The notes beneath the pieces were generated by a model. It was not told the origin of the DNA and made no database searches. It saw only the letters and a program-made list of their open reading frames with translations. This document shows positions 1 to 7,726 of a stretch of 64,000 bases of DNA, piece after piece. Source of the stretch: Clostridia bacterium (GTDB taxonomy: Bacteria > Bacillota > Clostridia > Oscillospirales > CAG-272); NCBI GenBank assembly GCA_017938205.1, contig JAGBCA010000029.1:1-64000 (forward strand). Direction: 5' to 3'. The number at the start of each line of letters is the position of its first letter. The stretch's first letter is position 1. A program made the position numbers and the translations under genes.

Positions 1-15
1 AGTTTGCCCATAACA

Positions 16-258
16 TTACTTATCGATATTCTCTTTCTTCGCATATTTTTTCTTGCAGATCAGACCTGCGAGGAAGAATGCCAAGCTCGGCAGAAGGTAC
101 TCAACGGCATCCACGAGCGCATAAGCGTATAGAGGTGCCGAACCCCAATAACCGCCGGTATTGTATTTGTAGGCATCCACGCCAAAGGCAATGGCAAAGC
201 CCACAACTAACAAGGCAGCCACGATATAAAGGAATTTATAGATGTTTTCTTTTTTCAT
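16..258 (-). CDS. small two-helix membrane protein, unknown function
   Basis: An 80-residue hydrophobic protein with two likely membrane helices (about residues 8-28 and 45-67) and a lysine-rich C-terminal tail (KKKYAKKEN) that should face the cytoplasm. I place the start at the ATG at 258, eight bases after a GGAG site; an in-frame GTG one codon upstream has only five bases of spacing. It is the last gene of a four-gene minus-strand run (1226 to 16) of small membrane and zinc-ribbon proteins with short gaps. I do not recognise the family and assign no function. Confidence 0.6.
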   Translation of the reverse strand: MKKENIYKFLYIVAALLVVGFAIAFGVDAYKYNTGGYWGSAPLYAYALVDAVEYLLPSLAFFLAGLICKKKYAKKENIDK

Positions 259-263
259 CACAA

Positions 264-689
264 TTACTCCTTGTTTTCTTTAACTTCGTAGATAAAGAGG
301 GTGTCGGAAATGATGGCATAAGATACCGTTTTACCAACCATTTCTTTTGCTTCTTCGTTGCTAAAATATGCGGAAGTCGAATATTCCTTATCGTCAACCT
401 TTAAGATAACCGCACCCGTATATCTAAAGAATCCAGCCTCCCAATTTGCGATTACACCATCTACGGGAGTAGCACTCTCACATTTCTTTTTGAAGACAAA
501 GAACATCGTGAGATAATATCCTCCGGGAAGTAATAAGCAAATAAAGTTTGCTATGTTTATCAAAGCAAATAGTGTTGCTTCGGCAATTCCCGAAAAATGC
601 AAAACGCATATAAGAATTTCTAACAGAGCAAAGGGCGTTAGCCACTTCAAGGCTGTTGTTAGATATTTTGATAGTGTTAGTTTTTTCAT
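264..689 (-). CDS. membrane protein with C-terminal beta-rich domain, unknown function
   Basis: 141 residues. Two hydrophobic helices (about 14-35 and 38-66) are followed by a soluble region of roughly 70 residues with alternating beta-type segments. That layout resembles small DUF3592-type proteins, though I see no diagnostic motif. The ATG at 689 follows GAAGG by nine bases. It ends five bases before the next gene begins and is probably co-transcribed with the zinc-ribbon genes upstream. The role is unknown. Confidence 0.6.
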   Translation of the reverse strand: MKKLTLSKYLTTALKWLTPFALLEILICVLHFSGIAEATLFALINIANFICLLLPGGYYLTMFFVFKKKCESATPVDGVIANWEAGFFRYTGAVILKVDDKEYSTSAYFSNEEAKEMVGKTVSYAIISDTLFIYEVKENKE

Positions 690-720
690 AATGGTTTACC
701 TTCGGTTTATTATCGTTTTT

Positions 721-981
721 TCAGATTTCCTTTCCGCAGTGGGGGCAGAACTTGGACTTGCCAAGCAGAGTATCATTAACCTTGCCACAATGCGGACAAC
801 GGCTACCAATAAACTTGTAGCACACAACAGAGCCGAGAAAAATCACAAAAGAAATACCTGTGATTATAACCTCAGCGGTTGTATCGTAATTTCCGTCAAG
901 CAGCTTTCCTCCTACAACGCCCAACGTTATAAAGAGGACGATTGCGGAAACAATCGCTAACCATACACAAACTTTTTTCAT
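721..981 (-). CDS. membrane protein with C-terminal zinc ribbon
   Basis: 86 residues: two membrane helices (about 5-27 and 39-57) followed by a cytoplasmic zinc ribbon with two CPHCGK pairs, near residues 62-67 and 79-84. The four cysteines should bind one zinc ion. The ATG at 981 has a good GGAGG site. The gene starts two bases after the upstream zinc-ribbon gene ends, so the two are translationally close. A broken copy of its 3' end lies at 2088-2158, showing that this gene type was duplicated locally. Function unknown. Confidence 0.65.
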   Translation of the reverse strand: MKKVCVWLAIVSAIVLFITLGVVGGKLLDGNYDTTAEVIITGISFVIFLGSVVCYKFIGSRCPHCGKVNDTLLGKSKFCPHCGKEI

Positions 982-983
982 TC

Positions 984-1226
984 TTAACCTCCGTTCAAAT
1001 CATTGCTACCGTCAGCATAATCAATGACTATCTTTTTGCAGTTAAGACAATTATAAGCAACACAAGCTGAACCTTTCATCATAGAAAGTTCCGACAGAAC
1101 AATCGAGTCTTTATGTAGAAAAGCGCGAGTGAAAAACTTGCGTTTTTCTCCTTTTATCCAATTCAACTCTTGCGGACTATGAATAAGTCCTTTTATCATT
1201 TCATTGTTGCAATAAGGACAGTTCAT
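984..1226 (-). CDS. zinc-ribbon protein, DUF6487-like
   Basis: About 80 residues starting MNCPYCNNEM. One CxxC pair sits at the N-terminus and a second (NCLNCKK) near the C-terminus; proteins of this layout (N-terminal PYC, a middle WIKGEKRKFF-like stretch, C-terminal CxxCKK) are known as DUF6487. The ATG at 1226 is eight bases after GGAG, so I prefer it to an in-frame start 14 codons further upstream, which lacks a good site. It is first in the four-gene run. The biochemical role of the family is not known. Confidence 0.65.
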   Translation of the reverse strand: MNCPYCNNEMIKGLIHSPQELNWIKGEKRKFFTRAFLHKDSIVLSELSMMKGSACVAYNCLNCKKIVIDYADGSNDLNGG

Positions 1227-1320
1227 TTTGTATTCTCCTTGCAAAACTTTTTTCTCAAAGTTTGTCATTATACCGCTTACCTCGCTTCAAATGTTTTTTT
1301 CTTTTTCATAGTGAACTTCC

Positions 1321-2070
1321 TTAAAAGTTATAGTACGGATATTTCCGATATTCCTCCGGCACGTCCTCGTCATCGGCAGCCTTGAAGGTTTTGAGCTTTT
1401 TCGACGGCTTATCGGGATACAGTACCGTGTTCAGATATTCGATAAAATCCGTTTCGTCAAACACCGCGCCGTACTGTTCTCCGCAGAGCTGCAAGAACTT
1501 ACCGCTTTTCTCGCCGTGCCACACGTAGTTAAACGCAAATTCATTGGCAACCGCGGCGAGATTATCCGCAACGTCGGCAGGCACTAAATAAAGCGACAGA
1601 TCTCCGTCTGCACTCAATACGACCTCTTTCATTTCACGGGTGTCGTCGGTCTGCTCATAGAACACAATGTTGTTATGGTATATCTCAATAGTGCATTCAC
1701 CCATTGTTTTACCTTTTGAGAAATATCCCGTATAGAGCGCACGGTCTTGTCCGTAGTATTCCTCCGTGATGGAAAAGCCTGCGTTCTGAAACTCGGAAAT
1801 AAAGTCTTTGAGGTACATTTTCTTAAAGGTCTTGCCCTCGTAAGTACCGAGATTACCGTAGTATCCCTCATGTACTGTGGCAAAGCAATACTCCCAATTC
1901 ACATCGAGAAATTCGAGGTATCCGTCCACTTGATCGAAGTTCGGCGCGGTTCTCACCATACCCGATTGAGTTTTCATTATAAGATCGTCACCGTTTACCT
2001 CAAATTCGATCACGTTCATATCGTGAAGGCTGTACGGTATTTCGGGGTTATAAAATCTTGTTATTTTCAC
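1321..2070 (-). CDS. hypothetical cytoplasmic protein, 249 residues
   Basis: No signal peptide or membrane segment. The protein is acidic and rich in aromatic residues; the first 60 residues (IEFEVNGDDLIMKTQ) look like a small beta-sheet domain, and the C-terminal 40 residues are charged. It starts with GTG at 2070, seven bases after GAGG. It could be an immunity-type or other accessory protein, but I find no motif to support that. It lies between the zinc-ribbon gene run and a broken zinc-ribbon copy. Confidence 0.6.
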   Translation of the reverse strand: MKITRFYNPEIPYSLHDMNVIEFEVNGDDLIMKTQSGMVRTAPNFDQVDGYLEFLDVNWEYCFATVHEGYYGNLGTYEGKTFKKMYLKDFISEFQNAGFSITEEYYGQDRALYTGYFSKGKTMGECTIEIYHNNIVFYEQTDDTREMKEVVLSADGDLSLYLVPADVADNLAAVANEFAFNYVWHGEKSGKFLQLCGEQYGAVFDETDFIEYLNTVLYPDKPSKKLKTFKAADDEDVPEEYRKYPYYNF

Positions 2071-2087
2071 GGGATCACCTCACCTTT

Positions 2088-2158
2088 TTATTCTATTTCT
2101 TTACAACAGTGTGAGCAAAACTTGGACTTGCCAAGCATAGTATCATTAACTTTGCCTC
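2088..2158 (-). pseudogene. 3' remnant of a zinc-ribbon membrane protein gene
   Basis: Read on the minus strand this segment encodes GKVNDTMLGKSKFCSHCCKEIE and a stop. It is nearly the same as the C-terminus of the intact gene at 721-981 (GKVNDTLLGKSKFCPHCGKEI). Only about 23 codons survive; the 5' part, with both membrane helices and the first zinc pair, is missing. The fragment begins within a few bases of the stop codon of the lipoprotein gene upstream, so recombination or insertion of that gene probably removed the rest. Confidence 0.7.
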
Positions 2159-2161
2159 TTT

Positions 2162-3361
2162 TTAATACAAATCGCAAAGCGCCTCCAATACGCTTTCGCC
2201 AATCATTTCTATGTCTTGATCCAAAGGAATACAATACTCTGCGGCACGCCAAACAGTATCTTCGTGCGGAGAAGTGGTTGTTTCCTCATATAGCCAGGCC
2301 ACAATTTTATTATTCTTTATTAAATAGGTTGCTTTCACCGCAATCGTTGACCAATATTCATTGTTGCGCAGGATTCCGGAAATGCACAAATAAAGATGCC
2401 CTGCTCTTTCTCCGACGTGGTACATCAAATTGCTTCCGTTTTTTATCACTTCCAAGTCGGACGGCATAGAGCCATAGCCATAGTGGCCTCCCTGAGAATG
2501 CATGCCTGCACTAAAAACACCGTCTGTTTCGTTCAAGCCGTAAGCGGACATCAATTCATTTACGTCCGTTCCTTTTAACTGCGTATATTGATATATTTCC
2601 CGAGAATATTCAGTGTACGGATCATAGCTATGAAATTTTTCCGTTTGAAAAACGGTATCTTCTTTCGTTTGATGCTTGATAAGGTTGCTCGAAAAACGCA
2701 ATACATTTCCGTCAGAATCAAAATGCTTCGTTAAAGATCCCCGTTCAAAATCATCCGTGTTGCGGTATGCGCCAAGCATATCGTTAAAACCGGACAAATT
2801 GTAATCACCCAACCATTCGTTCGACGCTTCGGGCACAAAATAATCATAAGGGATCTCCACATCAGGAATCGTCACGTATTCGTGCAAGATTTTATTCGCT
2901 TTTACCGTAATGTTAAATTTGAAGGTCAGCTCGCAATCAACGCTCGTCGTGCCGCTACCGTCGCTTCCTTTGATTGCGTAAAGAATAGCGCAGGACTTCG
3001 TTATCACTTTTGTGCCAACAACATCCAAAGGAGCACTTTGCGTATCATTAAACTCCGAATGGTAAAGCTCCGCAGAAAGCGGTGTACCATCCTTTTTATA
3101 AAGTCCTTTCAACCCTATCTCCACCGGAGCATCATCAAAGCGAGAAAGATACTCTATGTTATATTCTATTGTTTTTTTCTTTTCATCCTTTTCTCGCGAT
3201 ATATCTATTTTATACTCATTACCGAAATTATCAATTACGACCGCATATAGCTCTTTCGGAGCATAAACGTGCTCAAATCTTTCGTCCACGCATCCTACCA
3301 AAGCACAACATATATTTAAAGTTAAAACAACCGATAAAAATATCGACCATATTTTTCTCAT
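2162..3361 (-). CDS. putative lipoprotein, unknown function
   Basis: About 399 residues. A lysine/arginine start, a hydrophobic stretch and the lipobox LVGC (cysteine near residue 24) mark it as a secreted, membrane-anchored lipoprotein processed by Lgt and LspA. The rest is a hydrophilic, beta-rich extracellular domain with no motif I recognise. Three ATG codons occur in tandem; the third, at 3361, is best spaced from AAAGGA. The gene stands alone, upstream of a gene remnant. It may belong to the accessory segment at the left end of the window. Confidence 0.65.
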   Translation of the reverse strand: MRKIWSIFLSVVLTLNICCALVGCVDERFEHVYAPKELYAVVIDNFGNEYKIDISREKDEKKKTIEYNIEYLSRFDDAPVEIGLKGLYKKDGTPLSAELYHSEFNDTQSAPLDVVGTKVITKSCAILYAIKGSDGSGTTSVDCELTFKFNITVKANKILHEYVTIPDVEIPYDYFVPEASNEWLGDYNLSGFNDMLGAYRNTDDFERGSLTKHFDSDGNVLRFSSNLIKHQTKEDTVFQTEKFHSYDPYTEYSREIYQYTQLKGTDVNELMSAYGLNETDGVFSAGMHSQGGHYGYGSMPSDLEVIKNGSNLMYHVGERAGHLYLCISGILRNNEYWSTIAVKATYLIKNNKIVAWLYEETTTSPHEDTVWRAAEYCIPLDQDIEMIGESVLEALCDLY

Positions 3362-3475
3362 CATCATTTCCTTTGTATATTAAAAAAAGAATTATAAAAT
3401 CTCAAAGTCTGCTTTCAATATCATTGTATCAAATATTCTTGAACATTACAAGACCTTATTAATATTTACAAAAAG

Positions 3476-3510
3476 AAAAACGATCAAAGGTCATTCCTCT
3501 GATCGTTTTT
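3476..3510 (-). terminator. terminator after rpsU
   Basis: A 15-base-pair stem with one G-U pair and a five-base loop, flanked by runs of A and T. On the minus strand it ends in TTTTT just after the rpsU stop codon at 3527. Confidence 0.85.
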
Positions 3511-3526
3511 AATGCATTTTATAAGA

Positions 3527-3703
3527 TTACTTATACTTGCGCTTTCTTGCAGCTTCCTGCTTCTTCTTGCGCTTAACGCTGGGCTTCTCATAGTGCTCTC
3601 TCTTGCGGAGCTCAGTCAAAACGCCGGACTTTACGCACTGTCTCTTAAAACGACGAAGCGCGCTATCCAAAGTCTCATTTTCTTTTACTCTGATTTCTGC
3701 CAT
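3527..3703 (-). CDS. rpsU: 30S ribosomal protein S21
   Basis: 58 residues starting [22 protein letters not shown], the usual S21 N-terminus, with a very basic C-terminal tail ([15 protein letters not shown]) that contacts 16S rRNA. The start at 3703 follows a GGGAGGG site; an upstream in-frame ATG is rejected because it lies outside the conserved protein. The gene has its own promoter (3761-3789) and terminator, so it is monocistronic. Confidence 0.95.
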   Translation of the reverse strand: MAEIRVKENETLDSALRRFKRQCVKSGVLTELRKREHYEKPSVKRKKKQEAARKRKYK

Positions 3704-3760
3704 CTTTATTTCCCTCCCTTCGCTGTGCAAAGAGATATTCATCTCAAATATCACTCGTTT

Positions 3761-3789
3761 ATTATAATAGATTTTTTTCGATTTGTCAA
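3761..3789 (-). promoter_or_regulatory. sigma-A promoter for rpsU
   Basis: On the minus strand, TTGACA (3784-3789), a 17-base spacer and TATAAT (3761-3766): a perfect consensus, about 58 bases before the rpsU start. It lies just downstream of the folD stop codon. Confidence 0.85.
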
Positions 3790-3814
3790 TAGTTTTTTTG
3801 CTATTTTTTGTTTT

Positions 3815-4663
3815 TTAGGAAAAAATCTGTTTTTTTGCTGCGGTCAAGGTGTTTTTCATCAGCACGGCAATCGTCATGGGGCCAACGCCTCCGGGGACAG
3901 GCGTGATCGCGGATGCAACCGCTTCTGCCTCTGCTGTATCAACATCTCCCGCAAGAGTACCGTCTGGCATACGGTTGATTCCCACATCGATAACAACGGC
4001 ACCGGGCTTGATCATATCGGCACGAACGAACTTGGGCTTTCCGATTGCAACCACAAGAATATCTGCCTGGCGCGTGATCTCCGAGAGATTCTTTGTGCGC
4101 GAATGGCAAACCGTTACGGTAGCATTCGCCTCCAGCATCAGGTGCGCCATCGGCTTACCAACGATATTGCTGCGGCCGAGGATCACGCAGTGCTTTCCTT
4201 CGATCTCAATATTATAATAGCGCAAAAGCTCCATCACTCCGGCGGGAGTACAAGGCAGGAAGTCATAATTCCCTGCAACAAGAGCTCCGACGTTCATGGG
4301 ATGGAAGGCGTCAACGTCTTTTTTAGGGTCAATAGCAAGCAGGACCTTTTCCTCCGAAATATGGCGCGGCAATGGCAGCTGAACCAAAATACCGTGAATA
4401 TCTTTATTTTTATTCAGATCGGCAATAAGAGAAAGAAGCTCTTCCTCCGTAGTGCTTGCAGGCAATGCAAATTCGTGCGATGCAATACCAACAGCAAGGC
4501 AGGCCTTGTGCTTATTTCTCACATATACGGCAGACGCCGGATCATCACCAACGACAACAACGGCCAATGCAGGCGTAACGCCGTTTTTCTCTATAAAATC
4601 GGTCACTTCATTCTTAACAGTTTCCTTTACATGCGCGGAAACAAGCTTTCCATCGATCAACAT
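3815..4663 (-). CDS. folD: bifunctional methylenetetrahydrofolate dehydrogenase/cyclohydrolase
   Basis: Cytoplasmic enzyme that oxidises 5,10-methylene-THF to methenyl-THF and hydrolyses it to 10-formyl-THF, supplying one-carbon units. Visible family motifs: the YVRNK catalytic segment (Tyr and Lys near residues 47-51), VQLPLP, DVDAFHP, the NADP-binding GRSNIVGKP loop, and TPVPGGVGPMT near the C-terminus. Length (282 residues) is normal. A GTG codon precedes the ATG at 4663; both are within reach of GAAGGA. The gene begins seven bases after lgt ends, so the two are co-transcribed. Confidence 0.95.
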   Translation of the reverse strand: MLIDGKLVSAHVKETVKNEVTDFIEKNGVTPALAVVVVGDDPASAVYVRNKHKACLAVGIASHEFALPASTTEEELLSLIADLNKNKDIHGILVQLPLPRHISEEKVLLAIDPKKDVDAFHPMNVGALVAGNYDFLPCTPAGVMELLRYYNIEIEGKHCVILGRSNIVGKPMAHLMLEANATVTVCHSRTKNLSEITRQADILVVAIGKPKFVRADMIKPGAVVIDVGINRMPDGTLAGDVDTAEAEAVASAITPVPGGVGPMTIAVLMKNTLTAAKKQIFS

Positions 4664-4669
4664 CACTTT

Positions 4670-5524
4670 TTATTCCTTCTTTTCCTTTATAGGCTTTACA
4701 TATAAGGGCTTATTCGTCTTTTTAACGGCGGTATAAATCAAAATAGCAAGGCAAGCAAGAAAGACCGCAATCGCCAAAACCTGAGAAATTCTTAGTTCTA
4801 AGCCGAAAATCTGCGGCAGATAAAGAGAATCTGTACGCAACCCCTCGATCCAAGCACGACCGAGGCCATACCAACCGCAAACTGCAATAAAGACCTGACC
4901 GTCGTATTTTCGCTTTTTATAGAAGAGATTGATGAGAACAAATCCGAGAATGTTCCAAAGTGATTCATAGAGAAAGCACGGATGAACCATCATCGTTTCA
5001 AAGCCTGTCAGACTGTTATTCAGCGACATACGGCAAAAGATATCGGTTTCGTAGCCAAAAGCTTCACCGTTGCAGAAGTTGCCCCAACGACCAATTGCCT
5101 GCGCCAGAATAATACCGGGCATCGTGCAATCGGCAAAGGCAAGAAAGTTGATTTTTTTAATTTTTGCAACAACAAAAACCGCCAAAGCACCGCCAATGAT
5201 ACCGCCGTAGATTGCCAAGCCTCCGTCTCGGATCGCGATCCAATCCCGGAAGGTGGTAAAATTTTCAAGCTTAGTCAGAATATAATAGAGGCGCGCACCT
5301 ATTATTCCGATCGGTATTGCCGCAAGCGCAAAATCGATCACGTCATCGAAGGTGACTCCGATCTGCTTGGCCCGATACGAGCAATACAAAACCGCCATAA
5401 CCATACCAAACGTGATGATAACGGCATACCAGGCAATTTCGATTCCAAAAATGGAAAATGCCACGCTATCGATCTTAAAAGGGCTAATTCCGAGACCGGG
5501 AAACCCAATTTCCGATATTCTCAT
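4670..5524 (-). CDS. lgt: prolipoprotein diacylglyceryl transferase
   Basis: Integral membrane enzyme that transfers diacylglycerol from phosphatidylglycerol to the lipobox cysteine of prolipoproteins. The 284-residue protein has about seven hydrophobic helices. The Lgt signature appears as GRWGNFCNGE (residues 145-154), with RDGGLAIYGG upstream and HPCFLYES and GRAWIEGLRTD downstream, which hold the conserved His and Arg residues. It lies between an Rrf2 regulator and folD. The lipoprotein at 2162-3361 is a potential substrate. Confidence 0.95.
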   Translation of the reverse strand: MRISEIGFPGLGISPFKIDSVAFSIFGIEIAWYAVIITFGMVMAVLYCSYRAKQIGVTFDDVIDFALAAIPIGIIGARLYYILTKLENFTTFRDWIAIRDGGLAIYGGIIGGALAVFVVAKIKKINFLAFADCTMPGIILAQAIGRWGNFCNGEAFGYETDIFCRMSLNNSLTGFETMMVHPCFLYESLWNILGFVLINLFYKKRKYDGQVFIAVCGWYGLGRAWIEGLRTDSLYLPQIFGLELRISQVLAIAVFLACLAILIYTAVKKTNKPLYVKPIKEKKE

Positions 5525-5539
5525 ATTCCTCTCCTTTTC

Positions 5540-5950
5540 TTAAATCTTTTTGCTCATTGCATCCGCAATCGTGATGCCCGAAAGACGCTTTGCAACGTCG
5601 GCACTGATAGAATTAAAGATGTAGTGATAAATACAAGCGGTTTTATCATTGTTCAGCGTGCATCCCTCTTCTTTATCCAGGCATCGCACGATCGCAATCG
5701 GCCCATCTATCAATTCAATCACACGAAGCAACGTAATTTCCTCGGGCGAAAGCCGCAGCCGATAACCGCCCTTGACGCCTTTATAGGAATCAACAAGTCC
5801 CTCCGTTACCAGCTTATGCAGAATTTTCAGCGTAAAGCGCAGAGAAACCGAGGTTTCATCCGCCAGCGTTTTTGCATCCACGACCTCGGAATGCCTTGCC
5901 AAGGCCGTAATAATACGAAGTGCATAATCAGATTCAGAAGTAATTCTCAT
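5540..5950 (-). CDS. Rrf2 family transcriptional regulator
   Basis: 136 residues with the Rrf2 winged helix-turn-helix (SESDYALRIITALARH, then the recognition region SLRFTLKILHKLVTEGLVDSYKGVKGGY). Three cysteines (about C90, C97 and C106; spacing C-x6-C-x8-C) lie after the wing and could bind an iron-sulfur cluster, as in IscR/NsrR-type members, though spacing alone does not prove it. It ends 15 bases before lgt starts, so it may be co-transcribed with lgt-folD. Target genes cannot be told from the sequence. Confidence 0.85.
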   Translation of the reverse strand: MRITSESDYALRIITALARHSEVVDAKTLADETSVSLRFTLKILHKLVTEGLVDSYKGVKGGYRLRLSPEEITLLRVIELIDGPIAIVRCLDKEEGCTLNNDKTACIYHYIFNSISADVAKRLSGITIADAMSKKI

Positions 5951-5964
5951 AGCCCCTCACTTTT

Positions 5965-6008
5965 TAGGTAAAAAACGGATTGGGTGCGGCAAGCCGCCCG
6001 CACCCAAT
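5965..6008 (-). terminator. terminator after prs
   Basis: Perfect 11-base-pair stem (5979-5989 with 5998-6008), eight-base loop, then a T run on the minus strand. It lies just after the prs stop codon and separates it from the Rrf2 gene. Confidence 0.85.
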
Positions 6009-6023
6009 TCTCAAATAATTCTC

Positions 6024-7142
6024 TTATTTGTCTACCTTGTTATACTTGTCCAAAATATTATGTATCTTCTTGGACTGATCCAGAAGATGGCTGATCGTGC
6101 GATCATGATTCAGTGTATCGATGATATATGCAACATACTTGCACATATTTACCTCTTGATACCAATCACGCTTCAAGAGCTCAGGCGTTCTATATACAAG
6201 GTTCGTGGTGAAGATCTTCGTAATTACACCGTCTGCATACGCCTTATCCAGATTTTCAAGACCGTTGCAAAAAAGACCAAAGGTTGCAAAAACGAAGATA
6301 CGGTTTGCGCCCTTTTGCTTGAGCTGCTGCGCAACATCAATAACAGAATCACCCGAGGAGATCATATCATCAACGATGATAACATCCTTACCTTCCACAT
6401 CACGGCCGAGATACTCATGTGCCACGATAGGATTCTTTCCGTTTACGATGATGGAATAATCTCTGCGCTTATAAAACATACCGAGATCGATCCCCATAAC
6501 GGAGGAATAATACATACACTTGCTCATTCCGCCCTCATCGGGAGAGATGATCATGAGGTTATCGGGATCAATTTTGATATCATCATAGGTATTCAGCATT
6601 GCCTTGATCATCTGATACGAAGAGCGAACGTTCTCAAAACCACAAAGCGGAATAGCATTCTGAACTCGGGGATCGTGTGCATCAAAGGTGATAAGATTGG
6701 TAACACCCATACCAACAAGCTCCTGGAGCGCCTGTGCGCAATCCAAGGACTCACGGCCGGAACGCTTATGCTGTCTTCCCTCGTAGAGCATTGGCATGAT
6801 CACACTGATACGTCTTGCCTTGCCTCCGATAGCACCAATAATGCGCTTCAGATCCTGAAAATGATCGTCCGGGCTCATAGGTACAGTCATACCGTACATA
6901 TTATAGGTAACGCCGTGATTGAAAACGTCACAAATAATGTAAACGTCATTTCCGCGCAAGGACTGGCGAATCGTTCCCTTCGCCTCGCCGCTACCAAAAC
7001 GGGGGCAAGCAATATCAACAGTAAATGTACCGTCGTTATCGTGCCGTCTCCATTCCTTCAAAAAGGAATCCACCTCCGCGGTAAAATCCTCGCAACCGCG
7101 CATACCAATAACACTAAGCTCTCCGCAAAGACTGTCTTTCAT
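6024..7142 (-). CDS. prs: ribose-phosphate pyrophosphokinase, long variant
   Basis: Makes PRPP from ribose 5-phosphate and ATP for nucleotide, His and Trp synthesis. About 372 residues, longer than the usual 310-320. The PRPP-binding loop VIIVDDMISSGDS is clear (about residues 255-267), but the flexible catalytic loop (LYEGRQHKRSGRE) and the DAHDP segment differ from the textbook PYARQDRK and DLH forms, so this is the divergent long class. The ATG at 7142 is seven bases after GGAG and preferred to a GTG two codons upstream. Own promoter and terminator. Confidence 0.85.
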   Translation of the reverse strand: MKDSLCGELSVIGMRGCEDFTAEVDSFLKEWRRHDNDGTFTVDIACPRFGSGEAKGTIRQSLRGNDVYIICDVFNHGVTYNMYGMTVPMSPDDHFQDLKRIIGAIGGKARRISVIMPMLYEGRQHKRSGRESLDCAQALQELVGMGVTNLITFDAHDPRVQNAIPLCGFENVRSSYQMIKAMLNTYDDIKIDPDNLMIISPDEGGMSKCMYYSSVMGIDLGMFYKRRDYSIIVNGKNPIVAHEYLGRDVEGKDVIIVDDMISSGDSVIDVAQQLKQKGANRIFVFATFGLFCNGLENLDKAYADGVITKIFTTNLVYRTPELLKRDWYQEVNMCKYVAYIIDTLNHDRTISHLLDQSKKIHNILDKYNKVDK

Positions 7143-7196
7143 ACTCACTCTCCGTTAATGTTGATTTTAAGAGAACCAAATTCTGTAACAAATAAT

Positions 7197-7225
7197 ATTA
7201 TATACTATAACTCCGATAAAGTCAA
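7197..7225 (-). promoter_or_regulatory. sigma-A promoter for prs
   Basis: On the minus strand, TTGACT (7220-7225), 17-base spacer, TATAAT (7197-7202), about 55 bases before prs. The plus-strand sleC-like gene is divergent, and no clear sigma-A promoter is seen for it. Confidence 0.75.
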
Positions 7226-7307
7226 GAGTAAAAACAAAAATCGAACATTGTCAAAAAGCAAAAAAATCACTTGTTTTATTAAAAAAATCAAAGAGGAGGC
7301 TTGAACG

Positions 7308-7712
7308 ATGGAAGATTACGGTATTTTGATCGTACGTGCAACTACCGCCTCCGGTGCATATCCCGTGCCCGGAGTAAGCGTGAGCATCAGCGGCGCATCG
7401 GACGTTGGCGGTGATACGCGGATTTCTGTTTTGACGGATGTAAACGGCGCAACGCAGCCGGTGCTTTTACCTGCACCGCCGCGCGCACTTTCTTTATCCC
7501 CCGAAAGCACAGAGGAGGTGTATTCACGGTATGATATCGAAATATTTAAGGAAGGTTATTATCGCAAAAAGCTATTCGATGTTACAATGTTTTCAGGCAT
7601 CACCTCTGTGCTCCCCGTAAATATGATCCCCTCCACGCCATACAACACCGAGCAGAATGCACCGCGTGGGAGCGAAAGTAATGTGATCACCGAAAATCCG
7701 GATTTAAACTAA
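7308..7712 (+). CDS. SleC prodomain-like protein
   Basis: 134 residues, no signal peptide. The sequence GILIVRATTASGAYPVPGVSVSISG and the later EIFKEGYYRKKLFDVTMFSGITSVLPVNM fit a carboxypeptidase-regulatory-like beta-sandwich. From memory, the N-terminal prodomain of clostridial spore-cortex-lytic enzyme SleC looks the same, including a VLPAP-type segment (here LLPAPPR). Here it stands alone, 14 bases before a gene with the remaining SleC parts. It starts at ATG 7308 after AGAGGAGG. I infer that it acts with the next protein as inhibitor or chaperone of a cortex-lytic enzyme. Confidence 0.7.
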   Translation: MEDYGILIVRATTASGAYPVPGVSVSISGASDVGGDTRISVLTDVNGATQPVLLPAPPRALSLSPESTEEVYSRYDIEIFKEGYYRKKLFDVTMFSGITSVLPVNMIPSTPYNTEQNAPRGSESNVITENPDLN

Positions 7713-7726
7713 AAGGAGGCTGCTAT

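Noticed and set aside
3512..4705. Long open frame (397 codons) on the plus strand across rpsU and folD
   Set aside because: It runs antisense to two well-supported genes and shows no domain, so it is a by-product of codon use.
6060..7304. Plus-strand open frame of 414 codons across prs
   Set aside because: Antisense to prs, no ribosome-binding site or family motif.
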